The translations under genes and the position numbers were made by a program. The notes beneath the pieces are model-generated. The model ran no database searches, was not told the origin of the DNA, and saw only the letters and a program-made list of their open reading frames with translations. From Cardiobacteriaceae bacterium (lineage in GTDB: Bacteria; Pseudomonadota; Gammaproteobacteria; Cardiobacteriales; Cardiobacteriaceae), in contig JAUNEA010000012.1 of the NCBI GenBank assembly GCA_030525785.1, positions 1-41,001 of the forward strand: a DNA stretch of 41,001 bases, given 5' to 3'. Shown here in pieces: positions 1-8,364 of this stretch (positions are counted from its first letter, which is position 1; every line of letters begins with the position of its first letter).

Positions 1-31
1 CGCCAAACGCCAAACTAAATCCTAAATCCAT

Positions 32-51
32 CATGGGAGCAAACTCCCATG
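32..51 (+). promoter_or_regulatory. Hairpin covering the Shine-Dalgarno and start codon of the methyltransferase gene
   Basis: A perfect 8-bp inverted repeat, CATGGGAG (32-39) and CTCCCATG (44-51), is separated by CAAA. The left arm holds the likely ribosome binding site (GGGAG, 35-39). The right arm ends exactly on the ATG at 49-51, so in mRNA the SD and the start codon would pair with each other. As DNA it could equally be an operator. Either way it is placed to limit methyltransferase expression. This is a structural prediction only. Confidence 0.6.
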
Positions 52-1161
52 ACTAAACAACCCTCTCTTTTCCAACCCAAAATCCTCTCCTTATTTTCAG
101 GCTGTGGTGGCTTGGATTTAGGCTTTCACATGGCAGGTTATGAAACCATTTGGGCGAATGATTTTTCCCCTTTTGCCTGCCAAACATTCCGCAAAAACAT
201 TGGCGATGTCATTATTGAAGGCGATATTGAACAAATTGACCCCAATGACAAAAATATTCCCGATTGCGACATTATTCTTGGTGGCTTTCCATGCCAAGAT
301 TTTTCCATGATTTGGAAACAACCTGGATTAAATGGCGAACGAGGTAATTTATACAAAAGTTTTTTGCGTTTTGTGAATGCGAAAAAGCCCAAAGTATTTG
401 TAGCAGAAAATGTCAAAGGTTTATTAACCGCCAATAAGAAAAAAGCCATTCAACAAATCATTACTGATTTTGAAAATTGCGGTTATTTTGTTTCTGCCAA
501 ACTTTATAATTTTGCGGAATTTGGTGTACCCCAATTTCGTGAGCGCGTTTTAATCGTTGGTATTCGATTGGATACAGGTTTTGATTTTCAGCACCCAATG
601 CCCACCCATACCAGCTCCGATAAAGTTTCAGGTAGCCTAAAGCCCTATTGCACAGCTGGACAAGCCATGCAAAATATTCCTGCATGGGCAAAAAATCAAG
701 AATTGCTTAATATCAGCGAAAAAACTCGCAAAATGCTGGAACTTATACCTGAAGGAGGCAATTTTACCGATATTCCGCCCGAACACCCTTTATATGTAAA
801 AGGCATGATTAGCCATGTTTATCGCCGTATGCACCGTGATGAGCCGTCCAAAACCATTATCGCGGCAGGCGGTGGTGGAACATGGGGTTATCATTATCCC
901 GAGCCACGCCCTTTTACCAATCGTGAACGTGCACGGTTACAAAGCTTCCCCGATGATTTTGAATTTATTGGTTCGACTACCGAAGTGCGCCGACAAATCG
1001 GCAATGCCGTTCCGCCATTAGGCGTGGTTGAAGTTGCCAAAGCACTTTTGCCGATTTTTACAGGCTCTTATAAAAAAGTAGATTTGCATGAAAAATTGGC
1101 ACAAGAAAAAGCCATTTTATTTGATAAAAGATTAAGCACAATTCGTGGGGGTAAAAAATGA
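49..1161 (+). CDS. DNA (cytosine-5-)-methyltransferase, type II restriction-modification
   Basis: Methylates C5 of cytosine in the target of the adjacent restriction enzyme and so protects the chromosome. The 370-residue protein has the family motifs in canonical order: I (FSGCGG, about residues 16-21), IV with catalytic Cys in GGFPCQ (79-83), VI ENV (120-122), VIII QFRERV (162-167), a variable target-recognition region (about 180-290), then IX ([11 protein letters not shown]) and X (QIGNAVPP). An in-frame TAA lies at 16-18, so ATG 49 is the only plausible start. The gene overlaps the next by 4 nt (ATGA), as in a co-translated R-M operon. Base composition is A+T-richer than the rest of the window. 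The neighbouring NgoFVII-like enzyme suggests a GCSGC-type target, but specificity cannot be read from sequence. Confidence 0.95.
   Translation: MTKQPSLFQPKILSLFSGCGGLDLGFHMAGYETIWANDFSPFACQTFRKNIGDVIIEGDIEQIDPNDKNIPDCDIILGGFPCQDFSMIWKQPGLNGERGNLYKSFLRFVNAKKPKVFVAENVKGLLTANKKKAIQQIITDFENCGYFVSAKLYNFAEFGVPQFRERVLIVGIRLDTGFDFQHPMPTHTSSDKVSGSLKPYCTAGQAMQNIPAWAKNQELLNISEKTRKMLELIPEGGNFTDIPPEHPLYVKGMISHVYRRMHRDEPSKTIIAAGGGGTWGYHYPEPRPFTNRERARLQSFPDDFEFIGSTTEVRRQIGNAVPPLGVVEVAKALLPIFTGSYKKVDLHEKLAQEKAILFDKRLSTIRGGKK
627..638 (-). repeat. Neisseriaceae-type DNA uptake sequence (Eikenella dialect)
   Basis: The minus strand reads AGGCTACCTGAA, an exact match to the 12-mer I recall as the Eikenella DUS dialect. 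It lies inside the methyltransferase gene. A second exact copy is at 3154-3165. I noticed none outside the restriction island. Confidence 0.7.
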
Positions 1162-2201
1162 AAACTGTATTTTCCAATTTACACCCTGCTAAAATTACCG
1201 ATAAATCACTCAATGCGCTTTGGTTTGATTTGTTTAAATCAGCTGATGAAGTATTAATGGCAACAGGCTATGTTTCCAATGATGCCGTTAAAGAATTACA
1301 CAAAATTTTGGAATTAAACAAGAAAATTCAAAAAATCGATTTATTGGTCGGTATGCATTATTTAGAAGGATTTAGCTTACCACAATACAAAAGTTTGCGT
1401 GAATTGCATGATTTTTTATCAAGCGAAAAACGCGGTGCGGTGTATGTTTCGCCTTTTACCAAATTTCACGGCAAAATGTATTCCTTTAAAAATCAGGATA
1501 AATATGATGGCTTAATTGGTTCGGCCAATTTAACGTGTTTTTGGGATAATTTAGAGCGCACTTATGAAACCATGTTTCATCTTGATGAGACACAAAGCGC
1601 TTTGCAATTGCGAAACAATATTCAAGACACCATTGAAAAATTAGGTACACCCATTCATCAAGCTAATGAGCCAACCCTTTTCAAGCCACATAATGTGCAT
1701 TTAGAAAATTGCTTGGGCGTGGAGAAAGTTGATGAAAATAAAGTTGCTACACTTTTCAGTCAGACTTCACAGTATAAATTTGCCATTCAAGCGAAAACCA
1801 AAGAAAAAAGTAATTTAAATTGTTTTTTTGGCGAAGGTCGCAAAGATAAACGTGGCTTTGTCAAACCACGTCCTTGGTATGAAGTGGAATTGATTGTATC
1901 TAATGAGATTACACAATTAGATGGTTATCCGCGCCACAAAACTTTTACCGTGATTACCGATGATGGTTGGCAATTTCAATGCAAAACCTCAGGTGATTTT
2001 GCCAAAAACTTTCGTTCTGAAAACGATTTAAAAACATTAGGAAAATGGATAAAAGGGCGTTTAGAAGTTTCAGGCTGCCTGAAAACAGGGCAAATGATTA
2101 CCGATGATGTTTTGCGTGAATATGGAAATCATAATATGGAATTACGCTCAACTGATAATCCCGATATTTGGCTATTGTCTTTTAAAGGCAAAGGGGAATA
2201 A
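1158..2201 (+). CDS. NgoFVII-family type II restriction endonuclease (PLD-type nuclease)
   Basis: Probable cleaving partner of the upstream methyltransferase. The N-terminal half (about 1-170) has a phospholipase-D-type active site, HGKMYSF (His104, Lys106) followed by GLIGSAN (about 118-124), as in metal-independent PLD nucleases. The C-terminal half (about 200-345) is a separate domain that in this family binds DNA. The length of 347 residues and the position directly after a C5 methyltransferase fit the NgoFVII family. The start ATG overlaps the methyltransferase stop, and the next gene begins 3 nt after its stop. It carries one host-type palindrome (1595) and, near its 3' end, a Neisseriaceae uptake sequence. 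The family assignment is from memory of the motif arrangement; exact specificity is unknown. Confidence 0.82.
   Translation: MKTVFSNLHPAKITDKSLNALWFDLFKSADEVLMATGYVSNDAVKELHKILELNKKIQKIDLLVGMHYLEGFSLPQYKSLRELHDFLSSEKRGAVYVSPFTKFHGKMYSFKNQDKYDGLIGSANLTCFWDNLERTYETMFHLDETQSALQLRNNIQDTIEKLGTPIHQANEPTLFKPHNVHLENCLGVEKVDENKVATLFSQTSQYKFAIQAKTKEKSNLNCFFGEGRKDKRGFVKPRPWYEVELIVSNEITQLDGYPRHKTFTVITDDGWQFQCKTSGDFAKNFRSENDLKTLGKWIKGRLEVSGCLKTGQMITDDVLREYGNHNMELRSTDNPDIWLLSFKGKGE
2072..2083 (+). repeat. Neisseriaceae-type DNA uptake sequence (Simonsiella/Kingella dialect)
   Basis: TTCAGGCTGCCTGAA at 2069-2083 contains AGGCTGCCTGAA on the plus strand, which I recall as the Simonsiella dialect. On the minus strand it contains AGGCAGCCTGAA, which I recall as the Kingella dialect. 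It lies inside the endonuclease gene. Confidence 0.7.
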
Positions 2202-2204
2202 ATC

Positions 2205-4076
2205 ATGCTGCAAACCTATTTAAATCAACTCAATCCTCCAGAATTGGCTCAATCGGTAAAAAATACGACAACTGAATTTTTAGAAAAATTAGACCACATC
2301 ACACCGAAAAAATCCCAAAATGTGTTATTGGTGGGCAATGTACAAAGTGGCAAAACTGCGCAAGTTTTTGGTATTGCCAGCGCATTGGCACAGCGTGATT
2401 ACCAAATCTTTTTATATTTGACCACCGATAGCATGGATTTACAAATGCAAACGCTTAATCGTGCCAAATCCAGTTTGAGCCAATTTACGGTATTAGATGA
2501 ACATCACGACAATTTGCTTGACGATAATTTAAAACAAAATAAACCCATCATGATTGTCATCAAGAAAAATGCAAAGATTTTACAGCGTTGGCGTAATGTA
2601 TTTCAAAGCAAAGCGCATTTAAAAGGCTATCCACTGATTATTATTGACGATGAAGCCGATGCCGCCAGCTTAAATACCCATGCCAATCAAGCCAAAGAAC
2701 GCAGCACCATCAATCACCATCTAAATGACATCAAAAATGCCTGTTGCCAAAGCCTGTTTATTCAATTAACTGCTACACCACAAGCATTATTGCTACAAAA
2801 TCAGCAATCCAATGGGCAACCTGAATTTGTGCATTATTTTCAGGCTGGCGAAAATTATGTTGGTGGAAAATTCGTATTCAGCGAACCACCCAGTTATATT
2901 GTGCGATTTGTGGATAATGAATTAATGGAAATGAAAGACGGCAGTGCGGAAATATCCGATGGCGTATTACAAGCCTTACAGGCTTATTTATTAACGTGTA
3001 CAGAATTTAAATTATGTGGGAAAACCAATTGCAATTTTGCCTTGCACCCCAGTATAAAAATTGCCGACCACCGTGCTTTTGCCGATAAAATCAAAGAACA
3101 TTTGAATGATTTGGTACAATCTTTAAATCATGGCGATAATTTAGCATCTTTTTTTCAGGTAGCCTATCATGATTTAAAAAGAACCAAACCCGATATTCAT
3201 CATTTTGAAGACCTTTATGCACAATTATGTTCATTATTGGAGCAAGAAAAATTCACCGTTTTGGTGCTTAATTCGCAAACCGAAAATGATTTTCAACTGG
3301 ATAATGGTTTCAATATCATAGTGGGCGGTAATGTGATTGGGCGGGGTTTAACCATTCCCAAATTGCAAACGGTTTATTACAGCCGCACCGCCAAAAAGCC
3401 CAATGCCGATACCTTTTGGCAACACTCGCGCATTTTTGGTTATGACCGCGACAAAGCGCTTTTGCGTTTGTTTTTGCCATGTGATGTCTATCGTTTTTTT
3501 GTTACCCTCAATCAAGCCAATGATTTGTTGATTGAACAAATTTGTTCGGATTATCACAAGATTCAAATGATTTATCCGAAAAACATCAATCCAACGCGTC
3601 AAAATGTTTTGGTTTCAAGTAGTCTGAATCATTTGGTTGGTGGCGTGAATTATTTTCCCAGTTTTCCTGATGAACATAATTTATCTTCAATTAATGATTT
3701 GATTGGCGATTTAGATGATGGTTTGCATGAAACAGACAGTGAAAATCTGTTACACCTTTTGCAAAATTTGGGCGAGTATTCAAATGATGATTGGGATAAA
3801 GAAAAAATCATTGCCAGTATTTTGGCTTTGCAACATCAACGACCAAGTTTTAAAAGCCGACTTTTAATTAAGCGAAATCGCCAATTAAGCAAAAATACAG
3901 GCACGATGTTATCCGAAAATGACCGAAAATTAGGCGAAAAATATCCCAATGATTTGCTTTTGACTTTGTATCATGTTCAGGGAGCAAAGGAACGTGGCTG
4001 GTCGGGGCAAGATTTTTGGTTGCCCAATATCAAATTGCCACACAAAGGAGCGGTGTATTGGAGTATAAGAGATTAA
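2205..4076 (+). CDS. Z1 domain-containing ATPase of the restriction island
   Basis: A 623-residue putative ATPase/helicase-like protein. It has a Walker A motif GNVQSGKT (about 44-51), a Walker B-like IIIDDEAD (about 145-152), TATP (189-192) like helicase motif III, and a conserved block in the second half (GGNVIGRGLTIPKL, then an HSRIFGYDR segment) typical of Z1 domains. Z1 proteins are found next to PLD-type or MutL-type nucleases in R-M and defence loci, and probably act as a restriction or defence accessory motor. It starts 3 nt after the endonuclease stop and is the last gene of the island. It has one host palindrome (3454) and one Eikenella-type DUS (3154-3165). Biochemical role is inferred. 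Confidence 0.85.
   Translation: MLQTYLNQLNPPELAQSVKNTTTEFLEKLDHITPKKSQNVLLVGNVQSGKTAQVFGIASALAQRDYQIFLYLTTDSMDLQMQTLNRAKSSLSQFTVLDEHHDNLLDDNLKQNKPIMIVIKKNAKILQRWRNVFQSKAHLKGYPLIIIDDEADAASLNTHANQAKERSTINHHLNDIKNACCQSLFIQLTATPQALLLQNQQSNGQPEFVHYFQAGENYVGGKFVFSEPPSYIVRFVDNELMEMKDGSAEISDGVLQALQAYLLTCTEFKLCGKTNCNFALHPSIKIADHRAFADKIKEHLNDLVQSLNHGDNLASFFQVAYHDLKRTKPDIHHFEDLYAQLCSLLEQEKFTVLVLNSQTENDFQLDNGFNIIVGGNVIGRGLTIPKLQTVYYSRTAKKPNADTFWQHSRIFGYDRDKALLRLFLPCDVYRFFVTLNQANDLLIEQICSDYHKIQMIYPKNINPTRQNVLVSSSLNHLVGGVNYFPSFPDEHNLSSINDLIGDLDDGLHETDSENLLHLLQNLGEYSNDDWDKEKIIASILALQHQRPSFKSRLLIKRNRQLSKNTGTMLSENDRKLGEKYPNDLLLTLYHVQGAKERGWSGQDFWLPNIKLPHKGAVYWSIRD
3154..3165 (-). repeat. Neisseriaceae-type DNA uptake sequence (Eikenella dialect)
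   Basis: The minus strand reads AGGCTACCTGAA, a second exact copy of the site at 627-638, inside the Z1 gene. A more degenerate relative ending GTCTGAA is nearby at about 3622-3628. Confidence 0.7.
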
Positions 4077-4081
4077 AATCA

Positions 4082-4118
4082 AAAAGCGCTTTGAATCCAA
4101 AACCCAAAGCGCTTTGTT
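4082..4118. terminator. Bidirectional terminator built from two palindrome copies
   Basis: Two copies of AAAGCGCTTTG, cores at 4084-4091 and 4107-4114, can pair to form an 11-bp stem with a loop of about 11 nt. The pair lies between the convergent ends of the Z1 gene (4076) and hslU (4137). On the minus strand the stem is followed by a T-rich tract, so it should terminate hslVU transcripts. On the plus strand the tail is weaker. The left edge is also the probable border of the restriction island. Confidence 0.65.
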
Positions 4119-4136
4119 AAAGATTGAAGGCAAAAA

Positions 4137-5510
4137 TTACAACACAAAACGGCTCAAATCTTCATTTTGTGCCAATTGCCCCAAAGCATTCTCCACAAAT
4201 GCCGCATCAATTCTCACCACCTCACCATCAGGGCGGTCTGGCGCTTCAAAGGAAAGTTTATCCAACAAACGCTCCATCAAGGTGTGCAAACGGCGTGCGC
4301 CAATATTTTCTGTCGTTTTATTGACGTGATACGCCATTTCGGCAATTTTCTCAATGCCATCATCGGTGAAATCCAAAAACAATTGTTCCGTTGCCAAAAG
4401 CGCTTTGTATTGCTTGATGAGGCTGTGGTCTGGTTCAGTCAAAATGCGTTTGAAATCATGAGCATTCAAGGCATCAAGCTCAACGCGAACTGGCATACGC
4501 CCCTGAAGCTCAGGTATCAAATCAGAAGGCTTCGCCAAATGGAACGCGCCTGAGGCAATAAAGAGAATGTGGTCGGTTTTGATGGGACCATATTTGGTGG
4601 AAACCGTTGAACCTTCAATCAAAGGCAGCAAATCGCGTTGCACACCCTCGCGTGATGGGTCGCCTCCATGTTCAGAGCGCTTGGCAACCTTATCAATTTC
4701 GTCAATAAAAACAATGGCATTTTGCTCAGTATTGCGCAAAGCTTGGTGACGAATCTCCGCCTCGTTCACCAAATTTCCCTCTTCTTCTGCAGCAATGATT
4801 TTCAACGCCTCCGCAATTTTCATCGATTGTTTAACCATCTTCTTGCGATTAAATTGCTCCATCATCGCTTCCATTTGTTGGGCAATTTCTTCAAATCCAG
4901 CAGGCCCAGCCACTTCAACATGCGTGCTTTTCTTCTCCTCGATTTCAATCTCGATGACTTTATCATCTAACTCGCCACGCAAAATCCGTTCACGATAAGC
5001 CTTCCGCGCAGGATTGGCTTCATCACGCACAGGCTGAGCATTATCTTCCCAAAAAGCGCTTTGGGGCTTGTGGGCTGGAGGAACCAAAGCATCTAACACG
5101 CGCTCTAATGCCACTTCTTTCGCCTGTTCACGCACCAATTTCCGCGCTTTTTCTCGCTCCAATTTAATTGCCACATCAATCAAATCGCGAATGATGCTCT
5201 CCACATCGCGCCCCACATAGCCCACTTCTGTAAACTTGGTTGCCTCTACTTTGATAAACGGCGCATCAGCCAATTTTGCCAAACGCCGCGCAATTTCTGT
5301 TTTGCCCACCCCAGTTGGGCCAATCATCAGGATATTTTTAGGCGTAATTTCATGGCTCATGGGTTCGCCGACTTGTCGTCTACGCCAACGGCTACGAAGC
5401 GCATTGGCAACCGCACGCTTGGCTTTATCCTGCCCCACAATATGGCGGTCTAAATCCTCCACAATCTCGCGCGGAGTCATGCTTACTTCTTGCTGAGATA
5501 CTTGGTTCAT
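4137..5510 (-). CDS. hslU: ATP-dependent protease ATPase subunit HslU
   Basis: AAA+ unfoldase that feeds substrates to the HslV peptidase in the cytoplasmic HslUV (ClpYQ) protease. The 457-residue product has Walker A GPTGVGKT (64-71), the pore-loop GYVGRD (97-102), Walker B IVFIDE (266-271), an intermediate I-domain rich in charged helices between them, and the canonical C-terminus ending SRFVL that docks into HslV. It is slightly longer than E. coli HslU (443 aa) because of about 8 extra N-terminal residues. The start is supported by AGGAG about 6 nt upstream. Its ATG overlaps the hslV stop (ATGA), so the two are translationally coupled. Confidence 0.98.
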   Translation of the reverse strand: MNQVSQQEVSMTPREIVEDLDRHIVGQDKAKRAVANALRSRWRRRQVGEPMSHEITPKNILMIGPTGVGKTEIARRLAKLADAPFIKVEATKFTEVGYVGRDVESIIRDLIDVAIKLEREKARKLVREQAKEVALERVLDALVPPAHKPQSAFWEDNAQPVRDEANPARKAYRERILRGELDDKVIEIEIEEKKSTHVEVAGPAGFEEIAQQMEAMMEQFNRKKMVKQSMKIAEALKIIAAEEEGNLVNEAEIRHQALRNTEQNAIVFIDEIDKVAKRSEHGGDPSREGVQRDLLPLIEGSTVSTKYGPIKTDHILFIASGAFHLAKPSDLIPELQGRMPVRVELDALNAHDFKRILTEPDHSLIKQYKALLATEQLFLDFTDDGIEKIAEMAYHVNKTTENIGARRLHTLMERLLDKLSFEAPDRPDGEVVRIDAAFVENALGQLAQNEDLSRFVL

Positions 5511-6052
5511 ACAGTCTCCTTCAGTTCATCGCTGATGATGTTGTTGTTGGTGTAAACGCAGATATTGCCTGCAATATGGAGCGATTTTTCCGCCATCTCC
5601 AAAGGATTCATCTCGGTATTGTGATAAAGCGCTCTGGCGGCTGCTAAAGCGTACATGCCTCCAGAGCCAATCGCTGCAATGCTGTCTTCTGGCTCAATCA
5701 CATCGCCATTGCCTGACAAGATAAGGGTGTGGTCATGATTGGCGACAATCAACATCGCCTCCAATCGGCGCAGCATTCTATCTGTACGCCAATCTTTCGC
5801 CAGCTCAACAGCAGCGCGTAACAAATGCCCATTTTGCTCTTCAAGCTTTCCTTCAAAGCGCTCAAAAAGTGTAAAGGCATCAGCAGTTGCCCCAGCAAAG
5901 CCAGCCAACACTTGATTTTTATACAAACGGCGGATTTTTCGCGCATTGCCCTTCATGATGGTATTTCCTAAAGAAACTTGCCCATCGCCTGCAATAGCAA
6001 CGTGTCGCCCACGTCTGACCGATAAGATGGTGGTGGAATGTGCATCAAACAT
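5507..6052 (-). CDS. hslV: ATP-dependent protease peptidase subunit HslV
   Basis: N-terminal nucleophile threonine protease of HslUV. I choose the ATG at 6052 (181 aa) because AGGAG lies 7 nt upstream; the frame is also open to a TTG at 6070. The product begins [15 protein letters not shown], so removal of a short propeptide would expose the catalytic Thr. Family hallmarks follow: [46 protein letters not shown] and [16 protein letters not shown]. It is the first gene of the hslV-hslU operon and is preceded by a heat-shock-type promoter. Confidence 0.97.
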   Translation of the reverse strand: MFDAHSTTILSVRRGRHVAIAGDGQVSLGNTIMKGNARKIRRLYKNQVLAGFAGATADAFTLFERFEGKLEEQNGHLLRAAVELAKDWRTDRMLRRLEAMLIVANHDHTLILSGNGDVIEPEDSIAAIGSGGMYALAAARALYHNTEMNPLEMAEKSLHIAGNICVYTNNNIISDELKETV

Positions 6053-6081
6053 GATTTTTCTCCTAAACAATCATTTTCACG

Positions 6082-6109
6082 AGATGGAGGTCATCGCCAT
6101 CTTTTCAAG
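6082..6109 (-). promoter_or_regulatory. Sigma32 (heat-shock) promoter of hslVU
   Basis: The minus strand carries CTTGAA (complement of 6104-6109), 14 nt, then CTCCATCT (complement of 6082-6089). This matches the RpoH consensus (CTTGAA, 11-16 nt, CCCCATNT) with one mismatch in the -10 element. It ends about 30 nt upstream of the hslV ATG. hslVU is a classical RpoH-regulated operon, which supports the call. Confidence 0.75.
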
Positions 6110-6262
6110 CTTGCTTGTTCATGAGGTTTACACCCAAAAACCCTCAACTCAAGCAACAAAGCGCTTTTCTGCGAGAGAATGAATAAATGGTTAATATCTG
6201 TGCTAGAGTATTCTGCCAACAAGAAAAATCAGCCCAAAATCAGTTTATTGAGGAGCGTATTT

Positions 6263-7306
6263 ATGATTCGAGTCGGGATAGTTGGCTATGGCATGGCAGC
6301 GCAAGTTTTTCATTTGCCATTTTTGTTGGAGCATTCAGATTTTCACGTACAAGCTATCGTTTCCAGCCAACGAGAAGCTTTACAAAGCGCTTTACCTGAG
6401 ATCAACATTTACGAGGATTTAAACGCCATGCTTGAGCGAGAATCCTTAGATTTAGTGGTCATCACCACGCCCAACCATCTGCATTATCCTCAAGCCAAAC
6501 AATGCCTTGAAGCAGGTATTGCAGTAGTTTTGGAAAAACCTATGACCACCAACTTCGATGATGCCAAACGCCTCAAAGCGCTTTGTGAACAAAAAAATGG
6601 CTTTTTGCGTGTGTTTCACAATCGGAGATTTGACGGCGATTATTTAACGGTTAAAACTTTAATTCAGGAAGGAAAGCTTGGAAAAATCAAAGTTTTTCAA
6701 AGTCATTGGGATAGATTTCGCCCTGTGGTGCGTGCGCGGTGGCGAGAAGGCTCTGGCGATGGCGCAGGGATTTGGTTTGATCTTGCTCCTCATTTGCTTG
6801 ACCAAGCCCTTGATTTATTTGGCTTACCACAAGCCGTGACCGCTCGACTTTCTATTTTGCGCGAAGGTGGCTTAAGCGATGATTACGCCCATGTTTTACT
6901 GCATTATCCTGAGCATGAGGTTATTCTGAACACCTCACCTTTCCAAGCCGCCCCTAATCCACGCTTTCATATTCAAGGCACGGAAGGAACTTTTGTTAAA
7001 TATGGTCTTGACCCTCAAGAAAATCATCTCAAAGAAGGCTTACGCGCCAAAGATTCCGATTATGGTATAGAGGACAAAGCGCTTTACGGCACACTCTATC
7101 GCCCTAACCAAATCCCTGAAATCATTCCTACCCAACGCGGACAATTTACCGTTTTCTACCAAGAAATTGCCAAAGCACTGCATCAGCCTACTGATGAATC
7201 CTCACCACTTGCCAGCTTTAACGAAGCATTAAATGTCATGCGCGTTTTAGAAGCCACTATCCAAAGCGCTTTGCAACAACGCACCCTTCTTCTTTCTTCT
7301 TTTTAA
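6263..7306 (+). CDS. Gfo/Idh/MocA family NAD(P)-dependent oxidoreductase
   Basis: Cytoplasmic sugar or polyol dehydrogenase-type enzyme; the substrate is not deducible. The N-terminal Rossmann fold (VGIVGYGMAAQVFHLPF) is followed by the VITTPNHLHYPQAK segment, the conserved EKP motif (VVLEKPMTT) and the C-terminal alpha/beta domain with WDRFRPVVRARWRE and DLAPHLLDQALDLFG. I choose ATG 6263 (347 aa) because AGGAG lies at 6251-6255 and the Rossmann strand begins at residue 2; upstream in-frame codons give a non-homologous extension. It resembles the YdgJ subgroup in length and motifs. It ends 11 nt before the mannose-family PTS genes and is probably co-transcribed with them, suggesting a role with the imported sugar. 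Confidence 0.88.
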   Translation: MIRVGIVGYGMAAQVFHLPFLLEHSDFHVQAIVSSQREALQSALPEINIYEDLNAMLERESLDLVVITTPNHLHYPQAKQCLEAGIAVVLEKPMTTNFDDAKRLKALCEQKNGFLRVFHNRRFDGDYLTVKTLIQEGKLGKIKVFQSHWDRFRPVVRARWREGSGDGAGIWFDLAPHLLDQALDLFGLPQAVTARLSILREGGLSDDYAHVLLHYPEHEVILNTSPFQAAPNPRFHIQGTEGTFVKYGLDPQENHLKEGLRAKDSDYGIEDKALYGTLYRPNQIPEIIPTQRGQFTVFYQEIAKALHQPTDESSPLASFNEALNVMRVLEATIQSALQQRTLLLSSF

Positions 7307-7317
7307 GGAGCTTCATC

Positions 7318-8355
7318 ATGACCATAGCGGTTGTTTTAACCACACACGGACAAGCAGCAAAAGCCATGCTTGCTTCTTGTGAAATGATTGTCGGTGAACA
7401 AGAAAATGTCGCCACCATTGATTTTATTGCTGGAGAAAATGGCGATAGCTTAACTGCCAAAATCCAAAGCGCTTTGTTGGATTTAGATATTCAAGACGGC
7501 GTTTTATTCGTGGTGGATTTATGGGGTGGTACGCCATTCAATGCCTGCAACCAACTCACACAACAATTCAAGCGAGCAAATGTCATCACAGGCATGAATA
7601 TTCCTCTCCTTATCTCTATTTTGATGAAACGAGAAGAAGTGGGAAGCTTTGAGGAATTGGTACAAGAGGCGTTGGCTGATGGCGCAGACAGCATTCGCGC
7701 TTTGCACGCTATACAAACCAACTCAGCCAGCCAAAGCACAAACACCTTACCCATGACCACGAGCGAATCCTCCAAACAAAGCGCTTTGCCACAAGGCTTG
7801 AATGAGCAAGAGATAGAGCGTCTCAAAGCTGATGCTACAAACCAAGTACAAAATGTGGCGCATATGAGCTTTGGACTATGGCGTATTGATGACCGCTTGA
7901 TTCATGGGCAAGTGGCAACCAGTTGGACAAAAGAAACGCGCGTCAATCGCATCATTGTGGTCAATGACCAAATCGCACAAGATCAAACCCGCATCACCAT
8001 GCTCAAGCAAGCCGTACCAACTGGAGTTTCGGCGCATGTGGTCAGCGTGGATAAGATGATGCGTGTCTACAACAACCCTGAATATGCAGGAGATAAAGTG
8101 ATGCTCTTGTTTACCAATCCTTCTGATGCCTTAACGCTTGTCAATCGTGGTGTACCCATTCAATCCATCAATATTGGTGGCATGGCATTTAAAGAAGGTC
8201 GCGTGATGTTGGATATGTCGGTTTCGGTAGACCAGCGTGATGTGGAGGCTTTCAAAGCGCTTTCCGAAAAAGGCATTGAGCTGGAGGTGCGCAAAGTGGC
8301 GGTGGATAAAAAAGTTCCCATCATGGATTTAATTCGAGATAAGTATCGCGTGTAG
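7318..8355 (+). CDS. manX: PTS mannose-family EIIAB component
   Basis: Cytoplasmic phosphotransferase subunit that accepts phosphate from HPr on EIIA and passes it to EIIB and then to the sugar. Residues 1-130 are the EIIA (ManX) domain with phospho-accepting His10 in VVLTTHGQAA and the DLWGGTPFN block (67-76). Residues 131-180 are a Q/S-rich linker. Residues 183-345 are the EIIB domain with phospho-His196 in WRIDDRLIHGQV. The 345-residue fused form matches E. coli ManX (323 aa), slightly longer in the linker, which contains a palindrome-encoded KQSAL. It is followed by EIIC after 9 nt with a strong RBS. The family transports mannose, glucose, fructose or amino sugars; the true substrate is uncertain. 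Confidence 0.95.
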   Translation: MTIAVVLTTHGQAAKAMLASCEMIVGEQENVATIDFIAGENGDSLTAKIQSALLDLDIQDGVLFVVDLWGGTPFNACNQLTQQFKRANVITGMNIPLLISILMKREEVGSFEELVQEALADGADSIRALHAIQTNSASQSTNTLPMTTSESSKQSALPQGLNEQEIERLKADATNQVQNVAHMSFGLWRIDDRLIHGQVATSWTKETRVNRIIVVNDQIAQDQTRITMLKQAVPTGVSAHVVSVDKMMRVYNNPEYAGDKVMLLFTNPSDALTLVNRGVPIQSINIGGMAFKEGRVMLDMSVSVDQRDVEAFKALSEKGIELEVRKVAVDKKVPIMDLIRDKYRV

Positions 8356-8364
8356 GAGGCGTTT

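Noticed and set aside
61-110. TTTTCAGGCTGTGG in the methyltransferase as a further DUS
   Set aside because: Only a partial match, and it encodes the invariant FSGCGG motif, so protein constraint explains it.
6179-6262. Upstream start for the Gfo/Idh/MocA gene
   Set aside because: The extra 28 residues do not resemble the family and the AGGAG site fits ATG 6263 instead.
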